Counted from the first letter of the stretch, positions 41,697 to 50,537 are shown. The stretch: DNA of 64,000 nt from Gaiellasilicea sp037720595 (GCA_037720595.1 JBBJLW010000002.1:124001-188000), one strand, 5' to 3'. Notes: a model not told the origin generated them from the sequence alone. Numbers and translations are program-made.

Positions 41697-42982
41697 GCGG
41701 GCCCCTGCGCGACGAAGCGGTCGGCCTCCTTCAGACGCTGATCCGGCTGAACACGGTCAACCCGCCCGGCAACGAGACGATCGCGGCGCGTGCGCTCCGC
41801 GACTATCTCGCCTCGCACGGCGTCGAATGCGAGCTCTACGCGCGCTCGCCGGAGCGCGCGAATCTCGTCGCGCGGATCCCGGGCGGCGAGGGGCCGAGCC
41901 TCGCCTTCCTGAGCCACACCGACACGGTCATAGCCGATCCGGTCGAGTGGTCGCGCGATCCGTGGTCGGGGGACATCGTCGACGACCACGTCTGGGGTCG
42001 GGGCGCGCTCGACATGAAGAACCAGGTGGCGGCGAGCGCCGTCGCGTTCGCGTCGCGCGCCCGGGAAGGGTTCCGGCCGGCCGGGGATCTCGTCTTCATC
42101 GCCGCGGCCGACGAGGAGGTCGGTAAGTCGTTCGGGCTGGAATGGCTCTGCCAGGAGCATCCTGAGGCCGTGCGTGTCGATTACGCGATCAACGAGGGTG
42201 GCGGCGAGCGCGTCGAGCTCGGCGGCTCGCCGTACTATCTCTGTGCGAGCGCGGAGAAGATGACGGCGCCGTTCCGGATGCGGGTTCACGGCCGCAGTGG
42301 GCACGCGTCGATGCCCGGAATCGCCGACAACGCGCTCGTCAAGGCGGCGCCGCTCGTCGAGGCGCTCGGTGCCTTTCGGCCCGAGCCCGAGGTCGGTCCC
42401 GAGGTCGAGGCGTTTCTCGCGACCGTGCTCGGCGAGCAGCTGCCCCCCGAGCAGGTGCTCGCGCGGCTGGCCGAGATCGATCCGCTTGCCGTCGAGCTGA
42501 TCGAGCCGCTGCTCTCGCTGACGCTCTCGCCGACGATCATCGCTGCGTCCGAGCGGCGCAACGTGATTCCCGCCACCTGCGACGTGACGGTCGACTGCCG
42601 CCTGCTTCCGGGCACCACTCCAGAGGACGTCGAGCCGGTCATCCGGCGAGTCCTGGGCGAAGGCGATTACGACCTCGAGTTCCTGGAGCGCTGGGGCGGC
42701 ACCCGCTCCTCAATGGAGACGCCGCTGTGGGACGCGATCGAGCGCTGGGTCGGCGAGACCGAGCCGGGCGCCAAGGTGGCTCCGATGTGCTGCGCCGGCT
42801 TCACCGACTCGCACTGGCTCCGCGACGCATTCGGCACGATCGCCTACGGTTTCTTCCCGATGCGGACGATGGATCCCGAGCTGGCGGCGCGGCTGATCCA
42901 CTCCGCAGACGAGCGCGTCCACGTCGACGACCTCGAGCTCGGCGTCGAGTTTCTGCGTGCGCTCGCGCGCTCGTTGGGCTAG
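41693..42982 (+). CDS. M20/M28-type zinc peptidase (ArgE/DapE-like)
   Basis: A 429-residue metallopeptidase: LAFLSHTDTVIADPVEW (zinc His, Asp), WGRGALDMKNQVAA (bridging Asp), FIAAADEEVGKSFG (general-base Glu and zinc Glu), HGRSGHASMPGIADNAL (dimerisation-domain His), and a C-terminal zinc His in ARLIHSADERVHVDD. It removes an acyl group or cleaves a dipeptide; substrate not predictable. GTG start at 41693, coupled to the methyltransferase stop. The upstream open frame from tryptophan dioxygenase is in the same phase, so automatic callers may fuse the two. Confidence 0.9.
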   Translation: MSGPLRDEAVGLLQTLIRLNTVNPPGNETIAARALRDYLASHGVECELYARSPERANLVARIPGGEGPSLAFLSHTDTVIADPVEWSRDPWSGDIVDDHVWGRGALDMKNQVAASAVAFASRAREGFRPAGDLVFIAAADEEVGKSFGLEWLCQEHPEAVRVDYAINEGGGERVELGGSPYYLCASAEKMTAPFRMRVHGRSGHASMPGIADNALVKAAPLVEALGAFRPEPEVGPEVEAFLATVLGEQLPPEQVLARLAEIDPLAVELIEPLLSLTLSPTIIAASERRNVIPATCDVTVDCRLLPGTTPEDVEPVIRRVLGEGDYDLEFLERWGGTRSSMETPLWDAIERWVGETEPGAKVAPMCCAGFTDSHWLRDAFGTIAYGFFPMRTMDPELAARLIHSADERVHVDDLELGVEFLRALARSLG

Positions 42983-42984
42983 CC

Positions 42985-44022
42985 GTGCTCGAGCTCTGGT
43001 CGCCGGAGGGAGCCTTCGAGCGGATCGAGGCCTATCTGCGGGAGCGCGGCTTCTTCGAGCCGGGCGGTGACGAGCTCGTCGCCGACGTCTACCTCGGCTA
43101 CGGCCTCTCGGCGCCGCTGCGCCGCTCGGCTGCGCCGTCACCGCCGGAGCCGTGCCGCTTGCCCCTCGCCGCCGCGTCCGTTCGAGACACGTCTCGGGCT
43201 TCAAGCGCGGGACATGTCCGGATCGGCCGGTGGGAGCGAACCTGGACCGACGAGGAGTACGCCGCCGCCGTGGAGGAGGTGCGCGCCGCGATCGAGCGCG
43301 GCGACGTCTACCAGGTCAACCTCGTCCAGCATCTTTCCGCGAGCTGCGACGGCGAGCCGCGTGTGCTGGCGGCCGTGCTCGCCGGGTTCAGACCGGTTGC
43401 GCCGCACCTCGCCGGCGAGGGCTGGGCGATCGTCTCCGCCTCGCCGGAACTCTTTCTCGCGCGCCGCGGAAACCGGATCTGGACGATGCCGATCAAGGGC
43501 ACTCGGCCGCTCGGCGAGCACGTCGAGGGTGCGAAGGACCAGGCGGAGCACGTGATGATCGTCGACCTCGAGCGCAACGACCTCTCGCGGGTCTGCGAGC
43601 CCGGCTCGGTGCGCTGGCCGGAGCTGATGGTCGAGCGGGAACTCGCGGGCGTCACGCACCTTGTCTCGCGGGTCGAGGGAACGTTGCGCGAGGACGTCTC
43701 GCTCGCCGAGCTTCTTCTCGCCACCTTTCCGGGCGGCTCGGTCACGGGCGCGCCGAAGCTCGCCGCGCTCGACCAGATCGCACGACTCGAGCCCGTCGGC
43801 CGCGGCGCCTCGATGGGCGCGCTCGGGACGGTGCGGGGGAACGGCGACCTCGAGCTGGCGCTGACGATTCGTACCTTCGCGATCGTCGACGGACGCATCC
43901 ACCTCTGGGTCGGCGGCGGGATCGTCTGGGATTCCGACCCGCACGACGAGATCGAGGAGTCGTGGACCAAGGCGCGGCCGTTGCTTGCGGCGGTCGGGAC
44001 GCCGCTCGAGGTGTCTGCATGA
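42985..44022 (+). CDS. pabB: Aminodeoxychorismate synthase component I (chorismate-binding)
   Basis: A 345-residue chorismate-binding enzyme with a reduced N-terminal part. Catalytic core motifs: AIERGDVYQVNLVQ, ASPELFLARRG, PIKGTRPLG, IVDLERNDLSRVC, ATFPGGSVTGAPK, and the C-terminal VGGGIVWDSDPHDEIEESWTKA. PIKGTRP favours PabB over TrpE or MenF. It makes 4-amino-4-deoxychorismate with a glutamine amidotransferase encoded elsewhere. The next gene is the lyase, overlapping by 4 bases, which confirms the p-aminobenzoate role. Confidence 0.93.
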   Translation: MLELWSPEGAFERIEAYLRERGFFEPGGDELVADVYLGYGLSAPLRRSAAPSPPEPCRLPLAAASVRDTSRASSAGHVRIGRWERTWTDEEYAAAVEEVRAAIERGDVYQVNLVQHLSASCDGEPRVLAAVLAGFRPVAPHLAGEGWAIVSASPELFLARRGNRIWTMPIKGTRPLGEHVEGAKDQAEHVMIVDLERNDLSRVCEPGSVRWPELMVERELAGVTHLVSRVEGTLREDVSLAELLLATFPGGSVTGAPKLAALDQIARLEPVGRGASMGALGTVRGNGDLELALTIRTFAIVDGRIHLWVGGGIVWDSDPHDEIEESWTKARPLLAAVGTPLEVSA

Positions 44023-44852
44023 CCCTTCTCACCGTCGCCGTCGGTGGGCGCGGCCTCGTCGATCCCAGTGAGCCCGTCCTGCGCGCAGACGACGAGGCGC
44101 TGCTGCGGGGTCGGGCCGCATTCGAGACTGTGCGCGTCTACGGCGGCGTGCCGTTCCGGCTTGCCGCGCATCTGGACAGGCTCGCCGGGTCGGCCGAGAG
44201 CATGGGTCTGCCGGCGGTGAACGTGCAGGAGCTCGCCGAGCTCGCCGCACAGGCGATCGGCGCGTCGTCCGTGCCCGAGGCGGTTCTCCGCCTCTTCTGG
44301 ACACCGGGAAACGGCGAAGGCGCGCCGACCTCGCTCGCCCTCGTCAGCGAGCTGCCAGCGCACTACGACGCACTCCGCGAGCGCGGTCAGCGGCTGATAG
44401 CGCTGCGCGGGATCCGCGCAGAGGAGCCCTGGCTCCTGCCGGGAGTCAAGTCGACGAGCTACGCCGTGAACATGGCTGCGGAGGGAGAGGCGAAGCGCCG
44501 CGGCGCCGACGACGCCGTGTTCGTCGACCGCGAGGAAGTGGTGCTCGAGGGTCCGACGACCAACATCTGGTGGCGCCGCGACCGCACGCTCTACACACCG
44601 GCGCTCGAGCTGGGGATCCTCGCGGGCGTGACGCGCGCCGCGGTGCTCGACCTGGCCGGCGGGCTCGGCTACGGGGTGGTCGAGGGCGCGTTCCCGCTCG
44701 GCGATCTCTCCAGCGCCGAGGAAGCCTTCACGTCTTCCTCGATCCGCGAGGTGATGCCGGTTACGGAGCTCGACGAGCAACCGCTCGGTCGCGGCCCCGC
44801 GGCGGACGAGCTCCAGGCGGCCTTGCGTGCAGAGGCTACGCTGGCTGCATGA
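44019..44852 (+). CDS. pabC: Aminodeoxychorismate lyase (class IV aminotransferase fold)
   Basis: A 277-residue fold-type IV PLP enzyme: LLRGRAAFETVRVYGGVPFRL, the PLP Lys in LPGVKSTSYAVNM, DDAVFVDREEVVLEGPTTNIWW, GILAGVTRAAVLDLA, and EEAFTSSSIREVMPV. It releases pyruvate from aminodeoxychorismate to give p-aminobenzoate for folate. ATG overlaps the pabB stop. A branched-chain or D-amino acid aminotransferase is the alternative, made less likely by the neighbour. Confidence 0.9.
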   Translation: MTLLTVAVGGRGLVDPSEPVLRADDEALLRGRAAFETVRVYGGVPFRLAAHLDRLAGSAESMGLPAVNVQELAELAAQAIGASSVPEAVLRLFWTPGNGEGAPTSLALVSELPAHYDALRERGQRLIALRGIRAEEPWLLPGVKSTSYAVNMAAEGEAKRRGADDAVFVDREEVVLEGPTTNIWWRRDRTLYTPALELGILAGVTRAAVLDLAGGLGYGVVEGAFPLGDLSSAEEAFTSSSIREVMPVTELDEQPLGRGPAADELQAALRAEATLAA

Positions 44853-45622
44853 GCCAGGGCAAAGTCCGTCTCGGAGGGATGGCGCTCGCGAACGGCGTGC
44901 TCGTGCACGGCCCCACCGCCTGGGCGTGCGCGATTCGCAACGACGCCGGTGAGATCAAGATCGCGTCGGCGCGGAAGCGGGTTCTGGCGCCGCGGCTGCA
45001 GCAGCCGTTCCTGCGCGGGCCGATCAAGCTGATCGAATCGTTCGCGTTCCTCCCGGAGCTCCGCCGCAAGCTGCCCGAGGCCCGCCTCCCGTTCGAGCGG
45101 CCGGCTGTGCTTGCAGCGACGCTCGCGAGCGCGGCGACCGTCCAGGCGGTCCGTCGCTCCGATCGACTTGGGGACACCGCTCGCGAGCTTTTCTCCGGCG
45201 CGCTCTCGCTCGCCCCGGCCTTGCTTGCGCTGCGCGGCGGCGAGCTCGCCGCCTATCACGGCGCCGAGCACGTCTCGATCGGGAGCTACGAGCACGGCGA
45301 GAAGCGAGCCAAGGAGCACGAGCGGTGTGGCTCGCATCTGATCGGACCGCTGCTGGCGGCTTCCGCTGCCGGTAACGTCCTCGCCGCGCGCGCACCAGAG
45401 CGGCTGCGGGGCACCGCCCGGATGGGGAGCACGATCGGCGCCGTCGGGATCGCGGTCGAAGTCTTCGCCTGGATGACGAAGCATCCGCAGCACCCGCTCT
45501 CGAAGGCGCTCGCGCGACCGGGCCACGAGCTTCAACACCGCATCGCCACGGCCGAGCCGTCCGCGGCGCAACTCGAGGTCGCGGAGGCAGCCCTCGCCGC
45601 CTGTCTGGAGCTCGAGGGCTGA
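44849..45622 (+). CDS. DUF1385-domain membrane protein
   Basis: A 257-residue protein: VRLGGMALANGVLVHGPTAWACAIRNDAGEI at the N-terminus, LLALRGGELAAYHGAEHVSIGSYEHGE in the middle (the HGAEH motif of DUF1385), and hydrophobic stretches at about 95-135 and 165-200. Family members are often annotated as metal-dependent enzymes or PrmC-linked membrane proteins, but function is not established. ATG overlaps the pabC stop, so it belongs to the same operon. Confidence 0.82.
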   Translation: MSQGKVRLGGMALANGVLVHGPTAWACAIRNDAGEIKIASARKRVLAPRLQQPFLRGPIKLIESFAFLPELRRKLPEARLPFERPAVLAATLASAATVQAVRRSDRLGDTARELFSGALSLAPALLALRGGELAAYHGAEHVSIGSYEHGEKRAKEHERCGSHLIGPLLAASAAGNVLAARAPERLRGTARMGSTIGAVGIAVEVFAWMTKHPQHPLSKALARPGHELQHRIATAEPSAAQLEVAEAALAACLELEG

Positions 45623-46701
45623 TGGCGACGCGGGAGCGGACGGACAGGCTGCCTCCCGCGATCTTCGACCTCCCCGTCGAGAAGATGCGGGACGGCTACT
45701 ACACCGACGCCTACTTCAACCACACGCGCGACACGCTGCTCGCCGACAGCCGGCGCCCGCGGGTCGTGATGCAGGTCTTCCAGCGCAACGCGGCGATGCT
45801 CGGCGGCGTCGACGAGGCGATCGCGATCCTCAAGCTCTGCTCGCACGACTGGGAGGCGCTGACGGTGCATGCGCTTCGCGACGGTGATCGGATCGAGCCG
45901 TGGGAGAGCGTGCTCACGATCGAGGGCGACTACACCCTCTTCGCGCACCTGGAGACGCTCTACCTCGGCGTCCTGACCCGGCGGACGCTGATCACGACGA
46001 ATGTCGCGCGCGTCGTCGAGGCTGCGAACGGCAAGCCGATCATCTTCATGCCGGCTCGCCACGACCACCATCGCGTTCAGACCGGCGACGGCTACGCCGC
46101 CTACGTGGCGGGCGCGATGATCGGCGCCCCGATCGGCGTCACCTCCGATGCGCAGGCGTCCTGGTGGGGCGGCCGCGGGGTCGGTACGGTTCCGCACGCG
46201 CTGATTGCGGCGTACGGCGGTAATACCGTGCTCGCGGCGACCAAGTTCGCCGAGTGGGCCGGCGACCTGAACATCGTCGTCCTCGTCGACTTCGAGAACG
46301 ACTCGGTGCGAACCTCGCTCGAGGTCGCCCGCGCGCTCGGGCCGCGGCTCTGGGGCGTCCGGCTCGACACCTCCGGTCAGCTCGTCGACCGCTCGCTCTG
46401 GAACGAGATGGGCGACTTCGACCCGCGCGGCGTGAACGAGCGGCTCGTGCGCAAGGTTCGCGACGCGCTCGACGCTGACGGCTTCGAGCGCGTCAAGATC
46501 GTCGCGTCCGGCGGCTTCACCGTCGAGAAGATCGAACACTTCGAGGCGAAGGTCGTCCCGGTCGACGCCTACGGAGTCGGCTCGTCGCTGATCCGAGGCC
46601 AGAACGACTTCACCGCCGACATCGTGCTGACCGACGGCCGCCCGTCAGCGAAGGTCGGCCGCCGCTTCCGCCCGAACGAGCGGCTCGAGCTCGTTTCCTA
46701 G
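45622..46701 (+). CDS. Nicotinate phosphoribosyltransferase
   Basis: A 359-residue NAPRTase/QPRTase-fold protein: FDLPVEKMRDGYYTDAYFNHTR (substrate Tyr and Asp region), ESVLTIEGDYTLFAHLETLYLGVLTRRTLITTN, FMPARHDHHRVQTGDGYAAYV, and the phosphate-binding IVASGGFTVEKIEHF with GVGSSL. It makes nicotinate mononucleotide in NAD salvage. The nicotinamidase-like gene at 49491 could supply nicotinate. ATG 45622 overlaps the DUF1385 stop by one base. Confidence 0.9.
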   Translation: MATRERTDRLPPAIFDLPVEKMRDGYYTDAYFNHTRDTLLADSRRPRVVMQVFQRNAAMLGGVDEAIAILKLCSHDWEALTVHALRDGDRIEPWESVLTIEGDYTLFAHLETLYLGVLTRRTLITTNVARVVEAANGKPIIFMPARHDHHRVQTGDGYAAYVAGAMIGAPIGVTSDAQASWWGGRGVGTVPHALIAAYGGNTVLAATKFAEWAGDLNIVVLVDFENDSVRTSLEVARALGPRLWGVRLDTSGQLVDRSLWNEMGDFDPRGVNERLVRKVRDALDADGFERVKIVASGGFTVEKIEHFEAKVVPVDAYGVGSSLIRGQNDFTADIVLTDGRPSAKVGRRFRPNERLELVS

Positions 46702-46703
46702 CC

Positions 46704-48377
46704 GTGATCACGCCGGACGAGATCGGCGGCATCGCCGTCTTTGCCGCGCTCGGCCCGGCGGAGCGGAAACTTCTCTCCCGGGCTGCGGCCGACATCACGC
46801 TCGTCTCGGGCGAGTACGCCGCGGACGAAGGCTCCGAGCGCGCGCTCTTCGCCGTCCTCGACGGCCGGATCGAGGCGATCAAGCATGTCGACGGGGTCGG
46901 GCGGGTCGTCGGCGAGCGCCATCCGGGCGACATCTTCGGCGAGGTCCCGATCATGCTCGGAACCGTGTTCCCGGTCGGTTTCCGGGCGGCGGAGAAGTCC
47001 CGCATCATGCGTATCGCGGCCGACGACTACCACGCCGTCGCGGCCCTAAAGCCCGAGGTCGGGAAGGAGGTCGGCAGGCTCGCGAGCGACCGGATCGGCG
47101 GCCTGCGCGGACTACAGGGAATCGCGGCCGAGCCTCCGCCGCCACGGGCGATCGTCGTCGGGCATCGCTGGGACGCCTCCTGCACGGCGCTGCGCCGGTT
47201 CCTCGACCGAAACCAGATCACCTTTCGTTGGCTCACCCCCGACGCGCCCGACACCGCCGAGCGCTGGGGCGGTCCCGTTCCGGCCGACGAGGACCTCCCT
47301 GCGATTCGGGTCGTCGACGGGAAGACGGTTGTCCGGCCGCGGTTCCGCCGGGTGGCGGAGCTGCTCGGCCTCTCGACGGAGGCGTCTGCCGCGGAGTACG
47401 ACGTCGTAATCGTCGGCGCCGGGCCTGCGGGTCTCGCGGCCGCGGTCTACGGCGCCTCCGAGGACCTGCGCACGATCGTGATCGAGCGCGAGGCGCCGGG
47501 CGGCCAGGCCGGGACCTCCGCGCGGATCGAGAACTACCTCGGCTTCCCCTCGGGCGTCTCGGGCGACGAGCTCGCGAGCCGAGCGTTGCAGCAGGCACGG
47601 AGGCTCGGAGCGGAGATCCTCGTCACGCGGGCGATCACCCGGATCGACGCGGCGACGAGGAACGTGCATCTCGACGACGGCGACGTCCTGCGAGCGCGGA
47701 CGATCATCCTCGCCTGCGGGGTGGCCTGGCGGCAGCTCTCGATCGAAGGGTTCGACCGGCTGGCCGGAAAGGGCGTCTCCTACGGCGCTGCGCGCAGCGA
47801 GGCGCCGGGCACCCACGGCCTGGACGTCCACATAGTCGGCGCCGGCAACTCGGCCGGGCAGGCAGCCGTCTCCTTCGCCAACCATGCGAGGAGCGTCACG
47901 ATTCTCTGCCGCGGCGAGACGCTCGAGAAGAGCATGTCGCGCTACCTGATCGACCAGGTCGATGCCCGGCCGAACATCCGCACGATCTACCGATCCGAGA
48001 TCGTCGCCGCCCACGGTGAGGTCTCGCTCGAGTCGGTCGACATACGCGAGCGCGTCACCGGCGAGATCACGCGCCTCGACTCGGGCGGCCTGTACATCTT
48101 CATCGGGGCCGACGCCGAGACGGCATGGCTGCCGCCCGAGATCGCGCTCGATCGCCACGGTTACGTGCTCACGGGCTCCGACGTGCACCTGGCCGGGCGC
48201 TGGGACATCGAGCGCGATCCGTATCTCCTCGAGACGAGCGTTCCGGGCGTCTTCGCCTGCGGCGATGTACGGCTCGGCCCGGTGAAGCGCGTCGCCGCCG
48301 CCGTCGGGGAGGGCAGCATGGCTATCGCCTTCGTGCACCAGTACTTGAAGCACCCCGAGACCCTGATCCAGCAGTAG
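46704..48377 (+). CDS. Cyclic-nucleotide-binding / thioredoxin-fold / thioredoxin-reductase-like fusion protein
   Basis: A 557-residue three-part protein. Residues 1-140 form a cNMP-binding domain (GVGRVVGERHPGDIFGEVPIMLG). Residues 148-220 look like a thioredoxin or glutaredoxin fold (AIVVGHRWDASCTALRRFLDR, DLPAIRV). Residues 230-557 are a FAD/NAD(P) module like TrxR (VVIVGAGPAGLAAAVYGASEDL, GGQAGTSARIENYLGFP, second Rossmann VHIVGAGNSAGQAAVSFA, GVFACGDVR). The redox CxxC of true TrxR (CATC after the FAD domain) is replaced by YGAA in GVSYGAARSEAPG. It may therefore transfer electrons to something other than thioredoxin. GTG start at 46704. Confidence 0.9.
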   Translation: MITPDEIGGIAVFAALGPAERKLLSRAAADITLVSGEYAADEGSERALFAVLDGRIEAIKHVDGVGRVVGERHPGDIFGEVPIMLGTVFPVGFRAAEKSRIMRIAADDYHAVAALKPEVGKEVGRLASDRIGGLRGLQGIAAEPPPPRAIVVGHRWDASCTALRRFLDRNQITFRWLTPDAPDTAERWGGPVPADEDLPAIRVVDGKTVVRPRFRRVAELLGLSTEASAAEYDVVIVGAGPAGLAAAVYGASEDLRTIVIEREAPGGQAGTSARIENYLGFPSGVSGDELASRALQQARRLGAEILVTRAITRIDAATRNVHLDDGDVLRARTIILACGVAWRQLSIEGFDRLAGKGVSYGAARSEAPGTHGLDVHIVGAGNSAGQAAVSFANHARSVTILCRGETLEKSMSRYLIDQVDARPNIRTIYRSEIVAAHGEVSLESVDIRERVTGEITRLDSGGLYIFIGADAETAWLPPEIALDRHGYVLTGSDVHLAGRWDIERDPYLLETSVPGVFACGDVRLGPVKRVAAAVGEGSMAIAFVHQYLKHPETLIQQ

Positions 48378-48416
48378 CGCCACAGTGCGGTGCTTGACGG
48401 AATCAGCCGACGCTTG

Positions 48417-48563
48417 ATGTTCGTCGCGATGGTCGATGCGCCCACGGTTCGGCAGAACGTCGAGGACATCCTCGTCCGGCTGACAGCGGGCGGCGAGCGG
48501 GATCTGGCCGAAAGGCTGATCCATCCTGACTTCGTCAACCAGGAGCCTCCGCCGGAGGCCTAG
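48417..48563 (+). pseudogene. N-terminal remnant of a SnoaL-like ester cyclase gene
   Basis: A 48-codon frame from ATG 48417 with RQNVEDILVRLTAGGERDLAERLIHPDFVNQEPPPEA, then TAG. This matches only the first helix and strand of SnoaL/NTF2-like ester cyclases (typically about 130 residues), including the characteristic HPDFVNxE-like segment. Its end overlaps the convergent methyltransferase stop. It looks like a gene truncated by deletion. Confidence 0.55.
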
Positions 48564-49297
48564 CTTTCCGGCTTCTCCCAGACGGAGACATGCTTGCGGC
48601 TCTCGCTCGTGAACGGCTCCCGTTTCCACCCGCTCCAGCGCTCGTGCAGGCTCATCCCGGCGAGCTGTGCCATGAGGTCGAGCTCCGAGGGCCAGGCATA
48701 CCGGAAGGGAATCGAGAACCGCTCGACTCGTCCTTCGGCGAACTCGAAGTGATGCGAGGTGAGCCCCTGGTTCGCCACGTCGTATTCGTCGAGGCCCCAG
48801 CGGGTCTCGCTCACGTGGAAGGATTGAATGGTCTCGCCGGGCGGGAGCCGCTGGAGCCCGGGGACGCCGACATCGATCACGAAGCGGCCGCCGGGTTCGA
48901 GGTGAGCCGCGACGCTGCGGAAGCATGCGACCTGCGCCGCCTGCGTCGTCAGGTTCATGATCGTGTTGAAGACCAGGTACGCCACGGAGAACGTCCCGTC
49001 CACGATGGTCGTCGCGAAGTCGCCTATCGTGACGCCGATGCCTTCGCCGCCGGGCTTCGCGCGGAGCTTCGCGGCCATCGCGTTCGACATCTCGATCCCG
49101 TGCACCGGCACTCCCCGTTTGGAGAGCGGGAGCGCGATCCGGCCCGTCCCGACCCCGAGCTCGAGCGTGCGTCCGCGTCCGGCGAGCTCGACGAGAAAAT
49201 CGACGACCGGGTCCACGACAGCCGAGTCGAACATCTCCGCGGAGGACTCGTCGTACCGCGCGGCGACGCGCTCGTCGAAGTAGCCGTCGCCGGGCAC
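48560..49297 (-). CDS. SAM-dependent class I methyltransferase
   Basis: A 245-residue protein: GRTLELGVGTGRIALPLSKRGVPVHGIEMS (SAM motif I and the ribose Glu), VTIGDFATT, SVAYLVFNTIMNL and HLEPGGRFVIDVGVPGL. It resembles small-molecule or antibiotic O/N-methyltransferases; acceptor unknown. GTG start at 49297. It is a separate family branch from the methyltransferase at 40938. Confidence 0.87.
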   Translation of the reverse strand: MPGDGYFDERVAARYDESSAEMFDSAVVDPVVDFLVELAGRGRTLELGVGTGRIALPLSKRGVPVHGIEMSNAMAAKLRAKPGGEGIGVTIGDFATTIVDGTFSVAYLVFNTIMNLTTQAAQVACFRSVAAHLEPGGRFVIDVGVPGLQRLPPGETIQSFHVSETRWGLDEYDVANQGLTSHHFEFAEGRVERFSIPFRYAWPSELDLMAQLAGMSLHERWSGWKREPFTSESRKHVSVWEKPES

Positions 49298-49371
49298 GGC
49301 CGGAATCTATCGTCGTCCGCCCAACTTCGGGACGCTGTCCATCGGTGTAACAGCCTTGGGGCGCCCGATGG

Positions 49372-49383
49372 TTGTTGCAACAA
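49372..49383. repeat. Palindrome in the gap between methyltransferase and nicotinamidase-like genes
   Basis: TTGTTGCAACAA (49372-49383) is a perfect 12-base palindrome in the 193-base gap 49298-49490. It is flanked by GCGCCC (49361-49366) and TTTTTGGGCGGG (49386-49397). It may be an operator for the methyltransferase gene or part of a terminator for the gene ending at 49491; no clear U-run hairpin fits either strand. The rest of the gap shows nothing recognisable. Confidence 0.35.
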
Positions 49384-49490
49384 GCTTTTTGGGCGGGGGC
49401 GGACAGTTGACGCACTCGGGGGCGGCCCTACCTGGGCGAGCGCCGTGTTACTCGATGACCGCTCGTGATTTAACCCGCGCCTAGAGTCGG

Positions 49491-50537
49491 CTACCTGCTC
49501 AAAGCGCCGCCGACGCAGCCCGGCCACTCCGCCAGCGGCTCCGTCGAGCGGACGACGTGCGCGCCCGCAGCCGCGAAGCGTGCGAACGCCGCATCCGCGT
49601 CGTCGGTGTGGTCGACGACGTCCGGGACGACAACGGACGAGGTGCAGTCCTCGAGCAGATAGACCTTTTCCTCCAGATGGCGGCCCTGGACGGTCGGGTC
49701 GTCGAACAGGTCCTGGATCGTCCAGGCGACGCAGTGGCTCTTCGCCTGGCCGGCGATCACGACTGCGTCGTAGCGTAGCAGCTCCTCGATCAGCGGCTGG
49801 TTGCGGCGGCCGAGCGGCTCTCCCTCGCGATCCGACTCGACTTCGGGCCCGAGCATCGAGTAGTGCTCGGTGAGTGGGTTGTCCCCTTTCGGCTGGTAGC
49901 CGGCCGGTGTGTAGCGCGCGATCGTGTGGAAGAAGAGCGCCTCCTCGACCGCCGAGACGAGCGCGTAGCCGATCCCGCCGCGCATTGCGTGAAACGGCCA
50001 GACCGTGAGGCCGTACTTGCCGCCATCTTCTAGCGCCCGGGTGTAGTAGCGAAGGTGCTCCTCGGCGTAGTTCGCGTCGAGGCCGAGGCCGTCCACTGCG
50101 GCCGAGTTGATCCGCCACCTGCCGGAGGCTACGTCTGCGGCCGTGACCTGCGTGAACGGCTCGGGGTGGCGACCTTGCTCGTCGAGGAGCAGCACGCGAT
50201 GGAAGATCTGCAGCGCCTGGTGCGTGTCGAGGGTGGGGAAGACCTGCGTGATCGCGCCGAGACTGCGGTAGACGAATTCGCAGAGGCGGCGCGAGTCGTC
50301 GAGGGCGCCGGTCCCCGATCGGCCGGCCACGAAGAGCTCGAAGCCGGGTGTGCAGAACGTGTTCTGGACGTCGACGACGACGAGCGCGATCCGGAAGCGG
50401 TCGCCGGCGGCACCGGAGAGCGCGTGCTGCTCGCGCCACCGGCCGGCTTCCTCGAAGCGGTTGGCATAGTCGACGCGCCAGACCTCACCTACGCGCTCGG
50501 GTGCCCAATGGGGAGGCAGGGGAAGCGGCTCGTACAC
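49491..50537 (-). CDS. Isochorismatase-family cysteine hydrolase, nicotinamidase-like
   Basis: A 348-residue protein, longer than bacterial PncA (about 210) but like larger actinobacterial and eukaryotic members. Catalytic triad segments are visible: VVVDVQNTFCTPG (Asp), GKYGLTVWPFHAMRGG (Lys region), GQAKSHCVAWT (nucleophile Cys). It would hydrolyse nicotinamide or a related amide. With the phosphoribosyltransferase at 45622 it could complete nicotinamide salvage to NaMN (inference). GTG start at 50537. Confidence 0.85.
   Translation of the reverse strand: MYEPLPLPPHWAPERVGEVWRVDYANRFEEAGRWREQHALSGAAGDRFRIALVVVDVQNTFCTPGFELFVAGRSGTGALDDSRRLCEFVYRSLGAITQVFPTLDTHQALQIFHRVLLLDEQGRHPEPFTQVTAADVASGRWRINSAAVDGLGLDANYAEEHLRYYTRALEDGGKYGLTVWPFHAMRGGIGYALVSAVEEALFFHTIARYTPAGYQPKGDNPLTEHYSMLGPEVESDREGEPLGRRNQPLIEELLRYDAVVIAGQAKSHCVAWTIQDLFDDPTVQGRHLEEKVYLLEDCTSSVVVPDVVDHTDDADAAFARFAAAGAHVVRSTEPLAEWPGCVGGALSR

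Noticed and set aside
47112..49415. A 767-codon open frame on the minus strand
   Set aside because: It is the antisense shadow of the GC-rich flavoprotein and methyltransferase genes; Arg/Pro-rich composition and no recognisable domain.
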